Of a DNA stretch of 64,000 nt, positions 44,501 through 55,341 are shown one piece after another. Origin of the DNA: Chlamydomonas reinhardtii (lineage: Eukaryota; Chlorophyta; Chlorophyceae; Chlamydomonadales; Chlamydomonadaceae); the NCBI RefSeq assembly GCF_000002595.2, contig NC_057016.1, positions 2,759,379 to 2,823,378 on the forward strand. The letters run 5' to 3'. The translations under genes were made by a program, and so were the position numbers. The notes below the pieces were generated by a model, which had not been told where the DNA came from, searched no databases, and was given only the letters and a program-made list of their open reading frames with translations. Position 1 is the stretch's first letter, and each line of letters begins with the position of its first letter.

Positions 44501-45837
44501 GCCGCTCCGCTGCTGCAGGTGCGCGTAGGCCCCGGGCGCGACGCCCTGTGGCGCCATGAAGCTGCCTGAGCCGCGCACCCTTCGCGGTCTTCTTGGCCGA
44601 CTTGACCGCAGTCCGGAACGCCGGGTAGTCACCGGCATTGTCCCCAGCCTTTTCGACGATGTTTGCCCGAGTAGCATTGGTGGTTGACAGCTCACGGATC
44701 ATGCTGCTTGCATTACCGATGGTCGTCTTCCCGTACTGCGAGGGAGGGGCAAGGAGGCGGTCCGACACACCTTCAGCAAATTACCACGACCACAGACACG
44801 CCCTTCACTGCTAACTAACCAAGCAAAAATGCATTGTGGCCCATAAACCTCTGCCCACGACCTCTGCCCTATGTGCGGCGCTCACCCCTAGCCTCCCCAT
44901 GGCCTGCACCAGCTTGATGCCCAGCTTCGCCAGCTCCACGCCGTACAGCTGGTCCAGGTCCAGGCCATACAGCCTCGCGAAGAGCTGCAGGCCACCAATT
45001 CGCATAGAGAAGTGAAGAGCGTGTGATGTGATGGCCGATACATGCAGCCCCTTGCAAGGCCCCGCAAGCCCAAGCGTACCACGAGGTCATTCTCCCGTGT
45101 CTTGTAGCGCTTCCTGGTGTTCGGCCGCTGCTTGGCCTTGGCCTCGTCGAACACCTCCTGGAGGTCCCCATGCTTCCAATTGAGGGTCGGCTTGGCCTTG
45201 GCGCCGGCCGTGGCCTTGGCGCCGGCCGTGGCCTTCCCGCCGGGTGCGGCCTTAGCGCCGGCAGCGGCCTTAGCGCCAGGCTGCTGCTGCGCGGGCTCGT
45301 CCTCGTCCTCAGAGTCAGACTCAGACCTGCAGCCAGTGTGTGTAAGGGCGTTACACAGTCCCCGGGGAGACCTGCACCAGACCTGCGTAACACCTACTCA
45401 GAGGATTCGCCGTCGTCCGCTTCCTCCTCCTCCACTATGCCCGCAGCCCGCTTGGCGAGCTTCTCCTGTTCAACCTCCTCCGCCGCCTCTGCTAGCAACA
45501 CGATGGACGGAAGGGGTGGCAGGTCCCGCACGAGGGCAGCTGGCGCCGGAGCTTGCGCATGCTGTTCCTCGCCAGCGAGCGGCTCCGCAACCACATGTGG
45601 GGGCGCTGCTTCTAGTAGTTGGGCTTGGGCATTTTGCTCCTCGCCGCTGTCATCGAGCGTTGCTTCTCGTAGTTGGGCTTGCGCATTCTGCTCTTGGTCG
45701 CTGGCGAGCTGCACAACTTGGGGCGCTGCTTCTAGAAGTAGTGCTAGGGATGCGTCACTCTGTATACGTGTTCGTTTACCGGCTGGTTGCCGCTTTGCAG
45801 CTGGCTGCTTCGCAGGGCGCTTAACCCGGGGGGGCAT
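41584..45837 (-). CDS. Nuclear-type protein with nine Gln/Gly repeats, Gcr1-like region and HMG-like end
   Basis: Eight exons: 45398-45837, 45080-45326, 44886-44984, 44579-44735, 42209-44484, 42073-42147, 41904-41996 and 41584-41775 (about 1,192 residues). The junction 44579/44484 was chosen because a 94-bp GT-AG intron restores phase. Order: basic start (MPPRVKRPAKQPAAKRQPAG), three EQNAQAQL-type acidic repeats, a Lys/Ala part (KATAGAKA), then a helical segment (RKRYKTRENDLV, LFARLYGLDLDQLYGVELAK, TTIGNASSMIRELSTTNATR) resembling the core-binding part of tyrosine recombinases. Nine LTGAVGPPYAQ...LHQHMQQL repeats follow. Near 910-1000 a Gcr1_C-like domain appears (LSDVFKLWHEGWPSVVPPYA, KWYPSGTVSKRIGEL). 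The end looks like an HMG box (ITAFHLWLRKREG, LWDSLPGEEKLMWSKR). DNA binding in the nucleus is likely; no recombinase catalytic residues were found. Confidence 0.68.
43380..44484 (-). repeat. Nine coding tandem repeats of about 105-130 bp
   Basis: Each unit encodes (T)AGGLGLTGAVGPPYAQ, a Gln/His segment LHQHMQQL and a Gly/Ser run of variable length. Two neighbouring units (about 44161-44280 and 44281-44400) look identical over roughly 120 bp, pointing to recent unequal exchange. Both other strands and frames also stay open here because of the repeat. Confidence 0.9.
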
Positions 45838-45884
45838 TTTGAATCACATGTCGCCCCTCTGTTCAGTATTCAGCTCGGTGCAAT

Positions 45885-45922
45885 GCCTATACAGTATATA
45901 TGAGGTGTGTATATACAGACAA
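45885..45922 (-). promoter_or_regulatory. TATA-like promoter element
   Basis: Two TATA-type words (TATATAC and CATATATAC on the minus strand) lie 50-85 bases upstream of the ATG at 45837, in an otherwise GC-rich setting. Confidence 0.35.
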
Positions 45923-46673
45923 TTGCCAAGCGCGCGTTAAAAGCCAGGCTATGTTACAGTCGCGCGAGGGAGAATCGCGACTTGACCAGGGCCGGAGCCG
46001 CAACCCCGTCAGAATTCCATCCTGACCCACGCACTAGGCGCTACTAAGAACACTTTATTGGTAAAAGCAAATCTTGCAACGGGAGCGACGGGAAGCAGTG
46101 AGAACGAGGAGCACATTCACGTCGGTACGGCCCAGGGACGGGGCCCCGTCCCTGGCCCCGTCCCTGGAGGACGGCCCCCCCGTCCCTGGCCGCCCGACAT
46201 TTATGCGATGATGTGCAAGACGAAAGTTCTCTCCATGCAAAAGCCCCATGAAGCTTCTAACACGGACCATTGTTGGACGCCGGTGCAATTGCACGGCAGC
46301 ATACGTATTTACACTGCCCTTACGCTTAGTTCTTTGCGTTGCAATAGGTGCAGGCCCGGTTTGGGTCGTGGAAGGAGCACATTGATCACCGACTGGGCGC
46401 AAATGGGCTCGCATTTGAGGTGCGTCAAAACCATCAAAAGCTTTACATTGTTAAAAAGGCTATGGTATTGTTGGCTGCTGGATTGGCTCGGAGCGGCCGT
46501 GTGGCATCCGCAGTTAGCACGGGTTCCTTCTTTCCGCTGGATACCGGTTGCGGGCATTTGGGTTGAGTAGCTGAGATGGAATTATATTATGTTGGAAGGC
46601 CGGTTGTGCGCCAACGCTCGGCAAAGGCCAGTCCACCACACAGCCGAACAACGGCGGAGGTTTTGAACGGGTC
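45923..46673. other. Divergent intergenic region with short repeats
   Basis: Near 46135-46190 four CCCGTCCCTGG-type units form a tandem GC-rich array. A short plus-strand frame (46358-46566, contains GSWKEHIDHRLGANG) shows no known family. Upstream exon(s) of the oxygenase gene probably start here. Confidence 0.4.
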
Positions 46674-49600
46674 GTGTGGCGCTGGGAGCCTCCACCTGTT
46701 GCACAGCGTCACTTGCCCCTGCCTCCCTCCCCTCGCCCCTCTCACCCCCATACTTCCCGCTTTCATGCTCGTTGCTCTCATGCTAGGCCGTGCGCAAGCG
46801 GTCTGCGGCCAGGGCCGCAGTGCCAACTGCGGCGCAGCGCTACTCGTAGTGGATTCTCGTGCCGCGCCGCGGGCGTCAGCTACGCCACACGCCCGTCATC
46901 CGGGCCGGGCCGCCGCGGCTGGGTTGTAACGCCCGCAGCGGTCTCCACCACCACCACCACTACCACCACCACCACCACCGCCACCGCCAGTACGGCGGCG
47001 GCTGTGCAGCAGGATGGCGGCTCGGCAGCCGACGCGTGGGCTGGTGTGGACGGGCAAAGCACGGTGGCGGCGGCGGCGGACGGCAGCGCCGATGCGCCTT
47101 TCATTTGGACCCGGTAATGCCGCTGGACAACACTGGTTCTCCACCGCAAACTAGTCGTATCGCTACCGCACGTGTGCAGCATACCGGTATGCCTGTCCGC
47201 ATGCTCACATGTTTCTCCTGCCCTCCCACCTGTATGTGTGAGCTGACCCGCGTGCCCCCCCCCCCACTTCCTTCACTAATCATGAATGTAAACCCCCCGC
47301 CCGCCGCCTCCCCGACCCGCAGGCACTGGTGGCCGCTGATGCCGGAGTCGTACCTGCGGGCGGACCGGCCCACGCCCGTGACGCTGCTGGGGGTGCCGCT
47401 GGTGGTGTGGCGGGACGGCGCCTGCGGCTGGCGCGTGTTCAAGGACCAGTGCCCGCACCGCATGGCGCCGCTGTCGGGTGCGGGGCGAGGAGCGAGAGAG
47501 GACGGGGGCGGGCGGGGGCGGGGCGACGGGTGGGCGGAGGGCGCTCTGGATTTAGGAGTGAGGACTGAGGACCGCGCCTTTGCCCCCTCGGCTGGGCGAG
47601 GCTGGCCGGCTGGGTTCCGTACATGCGCGGCATGCGCACTGACAGAAATGCCCGCATACGCAACCTGATCCCACGCCTCCCTGTTGTCGCCTCCGCCGCC
47701 GCAGAGGGCCGCGTGGAGTCTGACGGCAGCCTGTCGTGCTCCTACCATGGCTGGCGCTTCCAGGGCTCGGGCGCCTGCAGCCGTATCCCGCAGGCGCTGG
47801 ACGCCGCCGCGGAAGCTGCAGCCTGCAGCAGCCGCAGGTCCTGCGCCACAGCCTTCCCCTGCAAGGTTGAGGTGAGGCGCCGGGGAGAGGGGATGGCGGC
47901 GCACTGCAGCGCAGCAGCAGCAGGGGCGGGGCGCAGTGCCGAGAGAGCTCGGAGGTCCTTGGAGAGCGGGAGCGGGAGGGCGGCGGGTGTTTGTATGCAG
48001 CGAGAGTGAGAAGTGCTGGGAAATGTTTGAGATGGAATGGAGAGCGCGGGGACGTGCCGGGGCCGGTGCATGGGTGGCGCACACATGGCATATGGTTTCG
48101 TTTGACGGCGTTTGCCGCCGCCGTCCCTCCCCCCTGTGTGTTATGAATGCGGCGCCGTCCATTCATCACAGGCGGGCATGTTGTGGGTGTGGCCGGACGA
48201 GTCGCCCGACGCCAGCGCTGCGGCCGCCAGCACGGCGCCCCTCATCACACACAACTTGCGGACCCGCGGCGCCGACATCGACGCCCAGTGGCGCGAGTGG
48301 CAGGCGGCGCAGGAGGGCGCCAGCAGCACCAGCAGCACTACCAGCACAAGCAGCGGCAGCAACGCAAGCAGCGGCAGCAGCGGCGGTGCAGGCGCGCCGG
48401 CGGCTGCGGCGGCTGCGGCTGCGGCGCCCAAGAAGGGTTCCAAGCCGCCTCGGCGTGTGGACTGGTTCATGCGGGAGCTGCCGTACAGTTACGAAGTGCT
48501 GCTGGAGAACCTGCTGGTGGGTGGCTGCTGAACCACAGGGGTGAATCTATGGGGCATCGGGGCCGTGGCGTGGAGCGAGGGAATCGAGGGAGGGCGTGGA
48601 GGGGGAGCGGGGAGTTGAACGGAAAAAGTGCAAGGGCGGACAAGCATGCGAAATCGGAAGAAGGTAGAAGCGGCACTGGAGGAGAAAAGCGCACACTGTC
48701 GTCCCCAAGGGGGACGGTGCCTGAACGAGGGATGTGCGGGCACAGGGCGGGGAAGTGTGTGGGGAGGTGTGGAGAGTTACACGGCTCAAGGGCGTCAAGT
48801 GATGTTGACGGAAAAGCTTCGTAATTTTGCTAATGTCCGCTTTCCGCTGTTACCTCCTTTTTCCTGCAGGACCCTGCCCACCTGCCGTTTAGCCACCACG
48901 GCCTGAACCCGTTCCTGAACAGGTGAGGATGAAAGTTGTTGGCCTGTAAGAACGATGCAGCGACGCCCCTCCCCGACCCGCTCAGGAATCGCTGAGCCCT
49001 ACTATGACGCTGGCCCTGTACCCCACTCTTTGTGTTACACACAGATCTGCAGGTGGCCCCATGCCCATGCGGCCGCCCACATCCGCGGACGCGGCCGGTG
49101 CCGACGCCTCCGTCTCCTCTTCCCCAGCCTCTACCATCACCACCACCACCACCACGACCGCCACCTCCACCACCACCTCCTCCGCCTCCTCGCCTAGCAC
49201 CAGCGGCGCCAGCGGCAGCGGTGCGGGCGCGGCTGCGACCTCGGTGCCGCGGCACTGGGCTCGCGAGGGCGGCCCCGACAGCGAGTTCGACTTCGTGGGG
49301 AACATCTCGCGCGACGGCAGCATCAGCCTCACCGCGCCGCACCTGATCACCTACACCTACCGCACGGGAGCCGGGGTGAGGCCTGCGAGCGCATGCGCGT
49401 GTACGGTAGTCACTTGTAGCGGCTTGGAGACAGTTGTTGCCTACAGCCGGCAGTCGCTGCTGGGAATCGTTGATGGGAGTCCAGGATCACGTTTCTCGCT
49501 CCAGGCCGACCGGCTGCCCCGCGCCCGCACCCTGCCTGGCCTTGCAAGCACCGTACCATGTCCTTCCCGAGCCGCGGCCCTGGCAATCTTGGTGCCCATT

Positions 49601-51520
49601 TCTCTATCGCCCTTCTCCCGTCTACCATGTTCTTAGCTAATCATGAATGCAATCCCCCTACCGTACAGAGCGACATGCTGATCGAGCTGTTCGCCACCCC
49701 AGTCGCCCCGGGTCGCAGCCGCTTCTTCACGCCCGCCGTGCCGCCGCCGCCGGGCGCCAAGCGGCCGCCCATGCCGCCGCTGAAGCAGCTCAACCTGAAG
49801 CGAATTGCCTCAATTGCTAGCTTCATGTGAGTCGCGGGTGTCGTTGCAGTGCGGGGGTTGGTTGTGGTCATGGTGAGGGTCGTTTGGGCACCTGCCGTGC
49901 CGCGGATCCGGCATCGCATCACTTTGAGCGCCACAACAACCCGGTATGCGGTGTGCGTGCGCGCCTCCGCACGATATCCCGGTAGGTAGCAACTAACGCG
50001 CAGTGGCTGTCCAACTTAATGACTCTCCGCCCCTCTGTGTGTCTGTTAAATAAACGAAACGAAAGCCTGCTCAGACGAAGCTTGAGTTCCGTACCACTAC
50101 CTACCCATTTTACCAATTATGTCGGTGTGTGTGTGTATGTGTGTGTGTGTGTGTGCATGTGTGCCTGCCCGTGCAGCCTGGACCCGGTGGTCACCTACCA
50201 CCGCACCATGAACACGCTGCTGGACGGCGACAGCGTGTTCCTACACGTGCAGGTAGGCAGGGCAGGGGGGGGGGACTTAACGGGGCTGGGTAGGGGAGGG
50301 GGGAAGATGAAACACGGCGCGGGTGATGTGGGGCGGGAGATCAGCGGGGGACACGAGGCGCAGTGGGGATGGAAAAGTTGCACCCGTGTTGGGCAACCCC
50401 ACTGCTGCGGATCTGGTGCGTGAGGCGGTACTGAGGCTGACGTGTACCGCCGCACGCCGCCGCCGCTCCACAACCCCCAGGACGAGCTGCTGCGGCGCAT
50501 CGAGGCTGAGGCGGACAGCAGCACCCCCGCCGCGCCCGCCGCTGCTACAGCCTCGGCTTCGCCTGCAGACGGCAGTAGCAGCAACAGCAACAGCGACAGC
50601 AACAGCAGCAGCAACAGCGGCGGCGGCAGCCTGTGGTCGCGCGTGTACTACCTCCCCACGCAGGCCGACACCGCAATGCTGTCGGGGCGGCGCTGGCTGG
50701 AGCAGCGCGCCGGCGGCGGCCCCTTCCGCGCGCGGCAGCGGCAGCTGCTTGCGCCCTCCTCCACCTCGTCCTCGGTGACGACGGCGGCGGAGGCGCCGCT
50801 GCCGCTCATCTCCATGGCGGGACCCGTGGTTCCTGGCGCGGTGAGACAGTTAGTTTGTTCGTTGGTTGGAATGGGCTGAGCTCGCCGGTGGGCGCCATGT
50901 GGCATGAGTCGGGTTGAAGGGTGGCCGCTCGCTGCCGCTTGGGTGGGAGGGATGCAGGAGGGCGATGCAGGAGGGAGATGCTTGGGGCTTAGCATGTGCG
51001 CCGCGAATAAATGGCTGCAAAGCGCTCTGTCACAAGCGGAATGCAATTGCGCGTGCACTGACAATACTGCATACCTTATCACCTGCTTACTGTTGTGCTT
51101 TCATGCTCTGATGCCGTGCTGACGTGCTGCCATGCTGCCACGCTGCTGCTCCGCACCCCGCAGGCGCCCACGCCCGACGCCCGCAAGGCCATGCTGCTGA
51201 ACCGCTACGAGCAGCACACCCGCCACTGCCCCACCTGCCGCGGCCGACTGGAGAAGCTGCAGCAGCTGGCGGCGGCAGCCCGCTCCGCACAGAGCCTGCT
51301 GCAGGTCGCCCTGTGCGTGGCCGGCGGCGCGCTGGGAGCCGCCGCCGCCACCTCGGCTGCTGCTGCCACGGCGGCGGTGGGTGGGGTGGTGGGGCCGGCG
51401 GCGCTGGCGCTGGCACTGGTGGCGGCGGCGTGGTGGGCCGGGGGCTGGCTGGCGGCGGCGGCTGACCGCTGGGCTCAAGAGTTTGTGTTTGTGGACTACG
51501 TCCACGCGGATCACGACTAG
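46674..51520 (+). CDS. Rieske-type oxygenase, PAO/TIC55 family
   Basis: Exons in phase: (open from 46674)-47113, 47323-47477, 47705-47871, 48172-48516, 48870-48922, 49045-49375, 49669-49826, 50177-50252, 50481-50840 and 51164-51520. The first exon has no in-frame ATG, so the true start is further upstream. Its Arg/Ser/Ala-rich sequence with a poly-Thr run looks like a plastid transit peptide. A Rieske [2Fe-2S] centre is given by DQCPHR and CSYHGW. Mononuclear iron ligands fit LLENLL|DPAHLPFSHHG. The C-terminus has YEQHTRHCPTC, the CxxC found in PAO and TIC55, and two hydrophobic helices. Members oxygenate chlorophyll breakdown products or related pigments at plastid membranes with ferredoxin. 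Low-complexity Ser/Ala inserts enlarge it. PAO itself versus a paralogue (TIC55/PTC52) cannot be settled here. Confidence 0.85.
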
Positions 51521-54500
51521 TTGCGAGCTCCTGCTCTTTCACTGAGCCACTGAGGGATTGAATAAAGCTGCAGAGGCAGCTAGGTACCGTATTAGAAGCA
51601 CAGAAGGGTTTGCAGGATAATAAGGAAGGCTGAAAGGTGCCGTATCGAGAGCAACACAGCAGGGATGATGAAAGGAAAGGACAAGCGCGGAGAGATGCGC
51701 AAATTTGGTGGTGAAAGGAGGGGATGATGGCTAGCACGCAGTAGTCTAAAATGGTGGGGCGAGAGGTTGTGTGCCGATGTAGGTGCGGGCTGCTCTTGTG
51801 TGCGAGCATGCCTCTGGTACGTGATGTTTGCAGGCGGCGTTGCTAGCTTTGATTAATTTTGTTTCCTCGTTTCCTCGGAAGTTGAAGTACATACTTGCCA
51901 GGGCAGAGAGCGCTTTGAGTGAGCGGTGGTGTGATTGTTTGCAGAGGGTGAGAGCGAGTGGAGACAGGGCGTGAATGCCAGCGTGAATTCTTTTGCCGGT
52001 CACTTTGTGTGATCAGGAGCGGTGCAGGAGTGGTGTCGTGCGTACCGTAGCGGCTGGCCCCGCCGCAATCAGTTGAGCTGGCGATAGGTGGGTCGTGTGC
52101 GGGGCGCTAGGACCGCTAGGACTTAGGAGGCGCTGAGAGGGCGTGTGTATCAGGGGCACCTACCCCTACCCCTGGTGTGCATGTGGATACAATAACATTG
52201 CATTGCTTATAACAGGGACCTGCTGACGGGGCTCACGAGCGAAATCTGCTCACGCGCACGTGGATATTCTGGTGGCATCAGGTGGCATGTTACCGCTTGC
52301 CTACTGGTGGTGTTATGTGCGTGTGTTGCCTGCCTGCTGCAGTGCCGCAGTGCCGCTGGCGCGTAAAGCGACTTGTGCACAAGGGAGCTGTAATCAGGAC
52401 GTCAAGCAGCAAAGCCATGCCGCGCCCCCCCAATAACATATCTCATGCGCCATGTGGGCTGCAGCATTTGATGCGATGGGAGTCATGGGACAGGGCAAGG
52501 GGCAGGTGTGGAGCGCATTCCCAGGCCCCAGCGATCTATTTGCAGCACGTGGTATGTTAACGGCATGTTTTACTTGAGTGTGAAGCGTACACGTGTGTCA
52601 GATCAACGTACGGTATCAACTCTGAGTCAATGAAGCAGGTTATGCAAGGTGCTGACCAATTTAAGTTGGCTTGCTGCGTACGTGATATTTGGTCTAAGCG
52701 CTGTCTTTTGCACCACGACGGTGCACACGGTGTGCAAGACGCAACTAACAATCCAGTTCCAGGAGACGAGGGGCCCTTGCGGCTCGGTTAGTCTCGTTGC
52801 AGGTATTAGGAATGCACACTTCCAATCCTGTAACACACACACACGTGGTATGCAACCAAGGCCGGTTACGGTCGCGGCCGGCTGGCTCGGCAGTATCACA
52901 AGTACGCAGGCGCCCCGGAGCGTAGCACTACTGATGATAATGAGCACCACCTGTCTCACCGTAAGAGCTCGGGCTTGCTCAGTTGGCTGGTCGCGGGACC
53001 GGTGAGAATGCCGTGTGTACAGTGTGGGATTTACATGCCTGCTCGCATATGTTCTCCAGTAACGGATTCATGACACCGATATGCGCGAGCCAAACCAGCA
53101 GCCCGCCTACAGCTTAGCCGGGCACGACCGGGCAGCTTTGAATGCACCAACATCTGACGGCCAACAACCTCGACGAACACGCTTTGCATGCAGAACTGCG
53201 GATGAAACTGCACCAACTTGCATCATCCTTCACAGGGGATAATGACTGGTTGCCCCTCTCAACGTCCAATTCTTTGCCCAAGAACCTGCAAATCCTGCGC
53301 CCGTCCTCCTGCTGCGCATCAATTACGCTGTCATTAGCCCAGAGCACCCAAAAGACCTTATTTCCGTTCCATCCATTCTGCTGCGAACCTGCAGCATGGA
53401 TTCCAGGGGCTCCATACCGTATGCTTCTCGATGCCCATCCAGCACACCGCGGATCCCTTTCGACGCCGTCGTACCCTGTCGCAGGGGCCCACACTTATAT
53501 AATGAACTGCTAGTCCTGCACAGGGGCTGAAAGTCCAAGCCCTGGCCACACGGGACACCAAAATAGGCAGCGCGTGCCTAGCCGCAAGCAACGACAGCCG
53601 CGCATTCTTGGTTGTGCCGCATGCCGGTGCTTTCACCCCCTCGAAATCAATAAATAACAACTCTGTACAACCAGCTCATACTTCCTGACGCGCATGCCCT
53701 GTACTTCGGGACCGCGTCCGCCCTTCGTCTCGGCGTCTGGTCCGCAGCCTCGACCATTAAGTACCGTATTAGGAAGTAGTAATGCCTGCTGGTGTCTCTG
53801 ATTCGCAGCCAGGGGCCATTACACACCCACTCTAACTTTCCACCCTGCCACTCACCCCATGCAGCCAGCCGCAAGCACTGCACACACCAGAGCAGCAGTC
53901 CTGAGCGGAGGTTAGACGTCTGTGTAGATCTCATTACGCATGCAACGACAAACACGAAAGTCCTGCGGCGCGCGTTCCGCCAACCAGCATTCGCTGTGGC
54001 CCCTAACACATGATCGCCATCTCCAGTACCAACCGCTAATTGTCCGCCAATGAATACCGCAGTGAGGCTAAAAAGCCTGCGGGCCTTACTCCTTACGTCA
54101 CCAGAAAGGATTGGTGCGGTCTTCTTTTTTTCCAGGGCGGTGGTGGGTGCAAGTCGCATGCATTCATGACTAATGACCCGCACACTCTGCAGGCCTAGAA
54201 TCTATGCCTCAATACGGCCTGAATCACCACAAGGAGGTGTGGCTGATGGTGACAATGCAGTGTCCTACCGGTACCACGTGCCAATGGCTCAATCTCAACC
54301 ACTACCCAATGTCCTAAGAATAATAGATTGCAGCGCTTGGATGTCTTAGCTGCGAGGGCGTCTCTGCAGCAATGCCCGCCGGCGCGCTTGCAGAAGGGCG
54401 AGGCACAGGTCTACCAAGCGCTTTCTTAGCCAGGCAATACGTCTCACTTGCCCCCCTCGGCGTTCGCCGAGCGCAAACAGAAAAGAACTAGTACTAAATT

Positions 54501-54628
54501 ACATGCTCCGTGGTGGTTCCGAGTTCCGGTGACGTAAATACTCTTCAATCAATCAGCCACCGGGTGTCGCCATTGACGCCCAGCGCCCGCAAATTACGGC
54601 GTGCAGCAGGAACTCCTCGGACCTCTCC
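51521..54628. other. Intergenic region, 3.1 kb, no gene recognised
   Basis: AATAAA lies at 51561-51566, 40 bases after the oxygenase stop. The rest is of mixed, lower GC, with only short frames on both strands and no tRNA fold or long repeat noticed. Confidence 0.4.
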
Positions 54629-55292
54629 TTACTCGGCGGCGTCGGCGTCGGCCCCACCGGTGCAGTAGTTGTGCAGGGCGGGTGTGATGGCCATATCATC
54701 CAGCACCGCCCACACCGTGCCCACCAGGTTGGACGCCAGCTTGGCCGCACCCTGTCGGACGCACACGTCGCACAGAGCGCGCGCGATATGCGGCACACAA
54801 CACACGTACGCACCGGTCAGGGGAGCCCATTTAAGCCTTGGGAAAGCGCTGGAGCGGGACATTGCACCCCATCACGAGCGAGCCCGCAAAGCAGGACCAA
54901 CGGGCACCGGCATCAGCAAGGGCCGGCAGGCAGGCAGGAAGACAAGAAGGGCAGGCACAAGCACAGGCCCGCAACCGCAATCGCAAATATACCGGAACAC
55001 GCAAACGCACCTGCGCTGCGGCCCGGCCTCGTGAGCGCCTCTCCAGCGGGTCCCTCAGCAGCTGGCTCAGCGCCGCCACCAGCTCGTCCTCGCAGCCCAC
55101 CACCCACACCGCCGGGCCGGCGCGCGGGCCGCACGGCAGCTGGCAGGCGGGGATAAGGTACTGGTCCGCATACCTGTGTTGCAGGGCACGGGGCAGGGCA
55201 GGGCAGGATGAATGCGGGCAAGATGACTGCAGAAATTGATGGCATCAGCGACACAACACAACAGCGAGGCAGTGAGGGTGCTGAGACGCTCC

Positions 55293-55341
<49 letters not shown>

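Noticed and set aside
43282-44569. Long plus-strand frames rich in Ala/Arg over the repeat block
   Set aside because: They are mirror frames of the tandem repeat on the minus strand. Only the minus frame reads into the Gcr1-like region and has sensible splice sites.
46358-46566. Short plus-strand frame with GSWKEHIDHRLGANG
   Set aside because: Only about 70 residues, no recognised domain, and no clear link by splicing to the oxygenase gene.
54629-55173. KDO-transferase or other GT-B glycosyltransferase for the giant protein's C-terminus
   Set aside because: The resemblance is limited to a generic Ala/Leu-rich helix pattern. No nucleotide-sugar-binding motif is present in the window.
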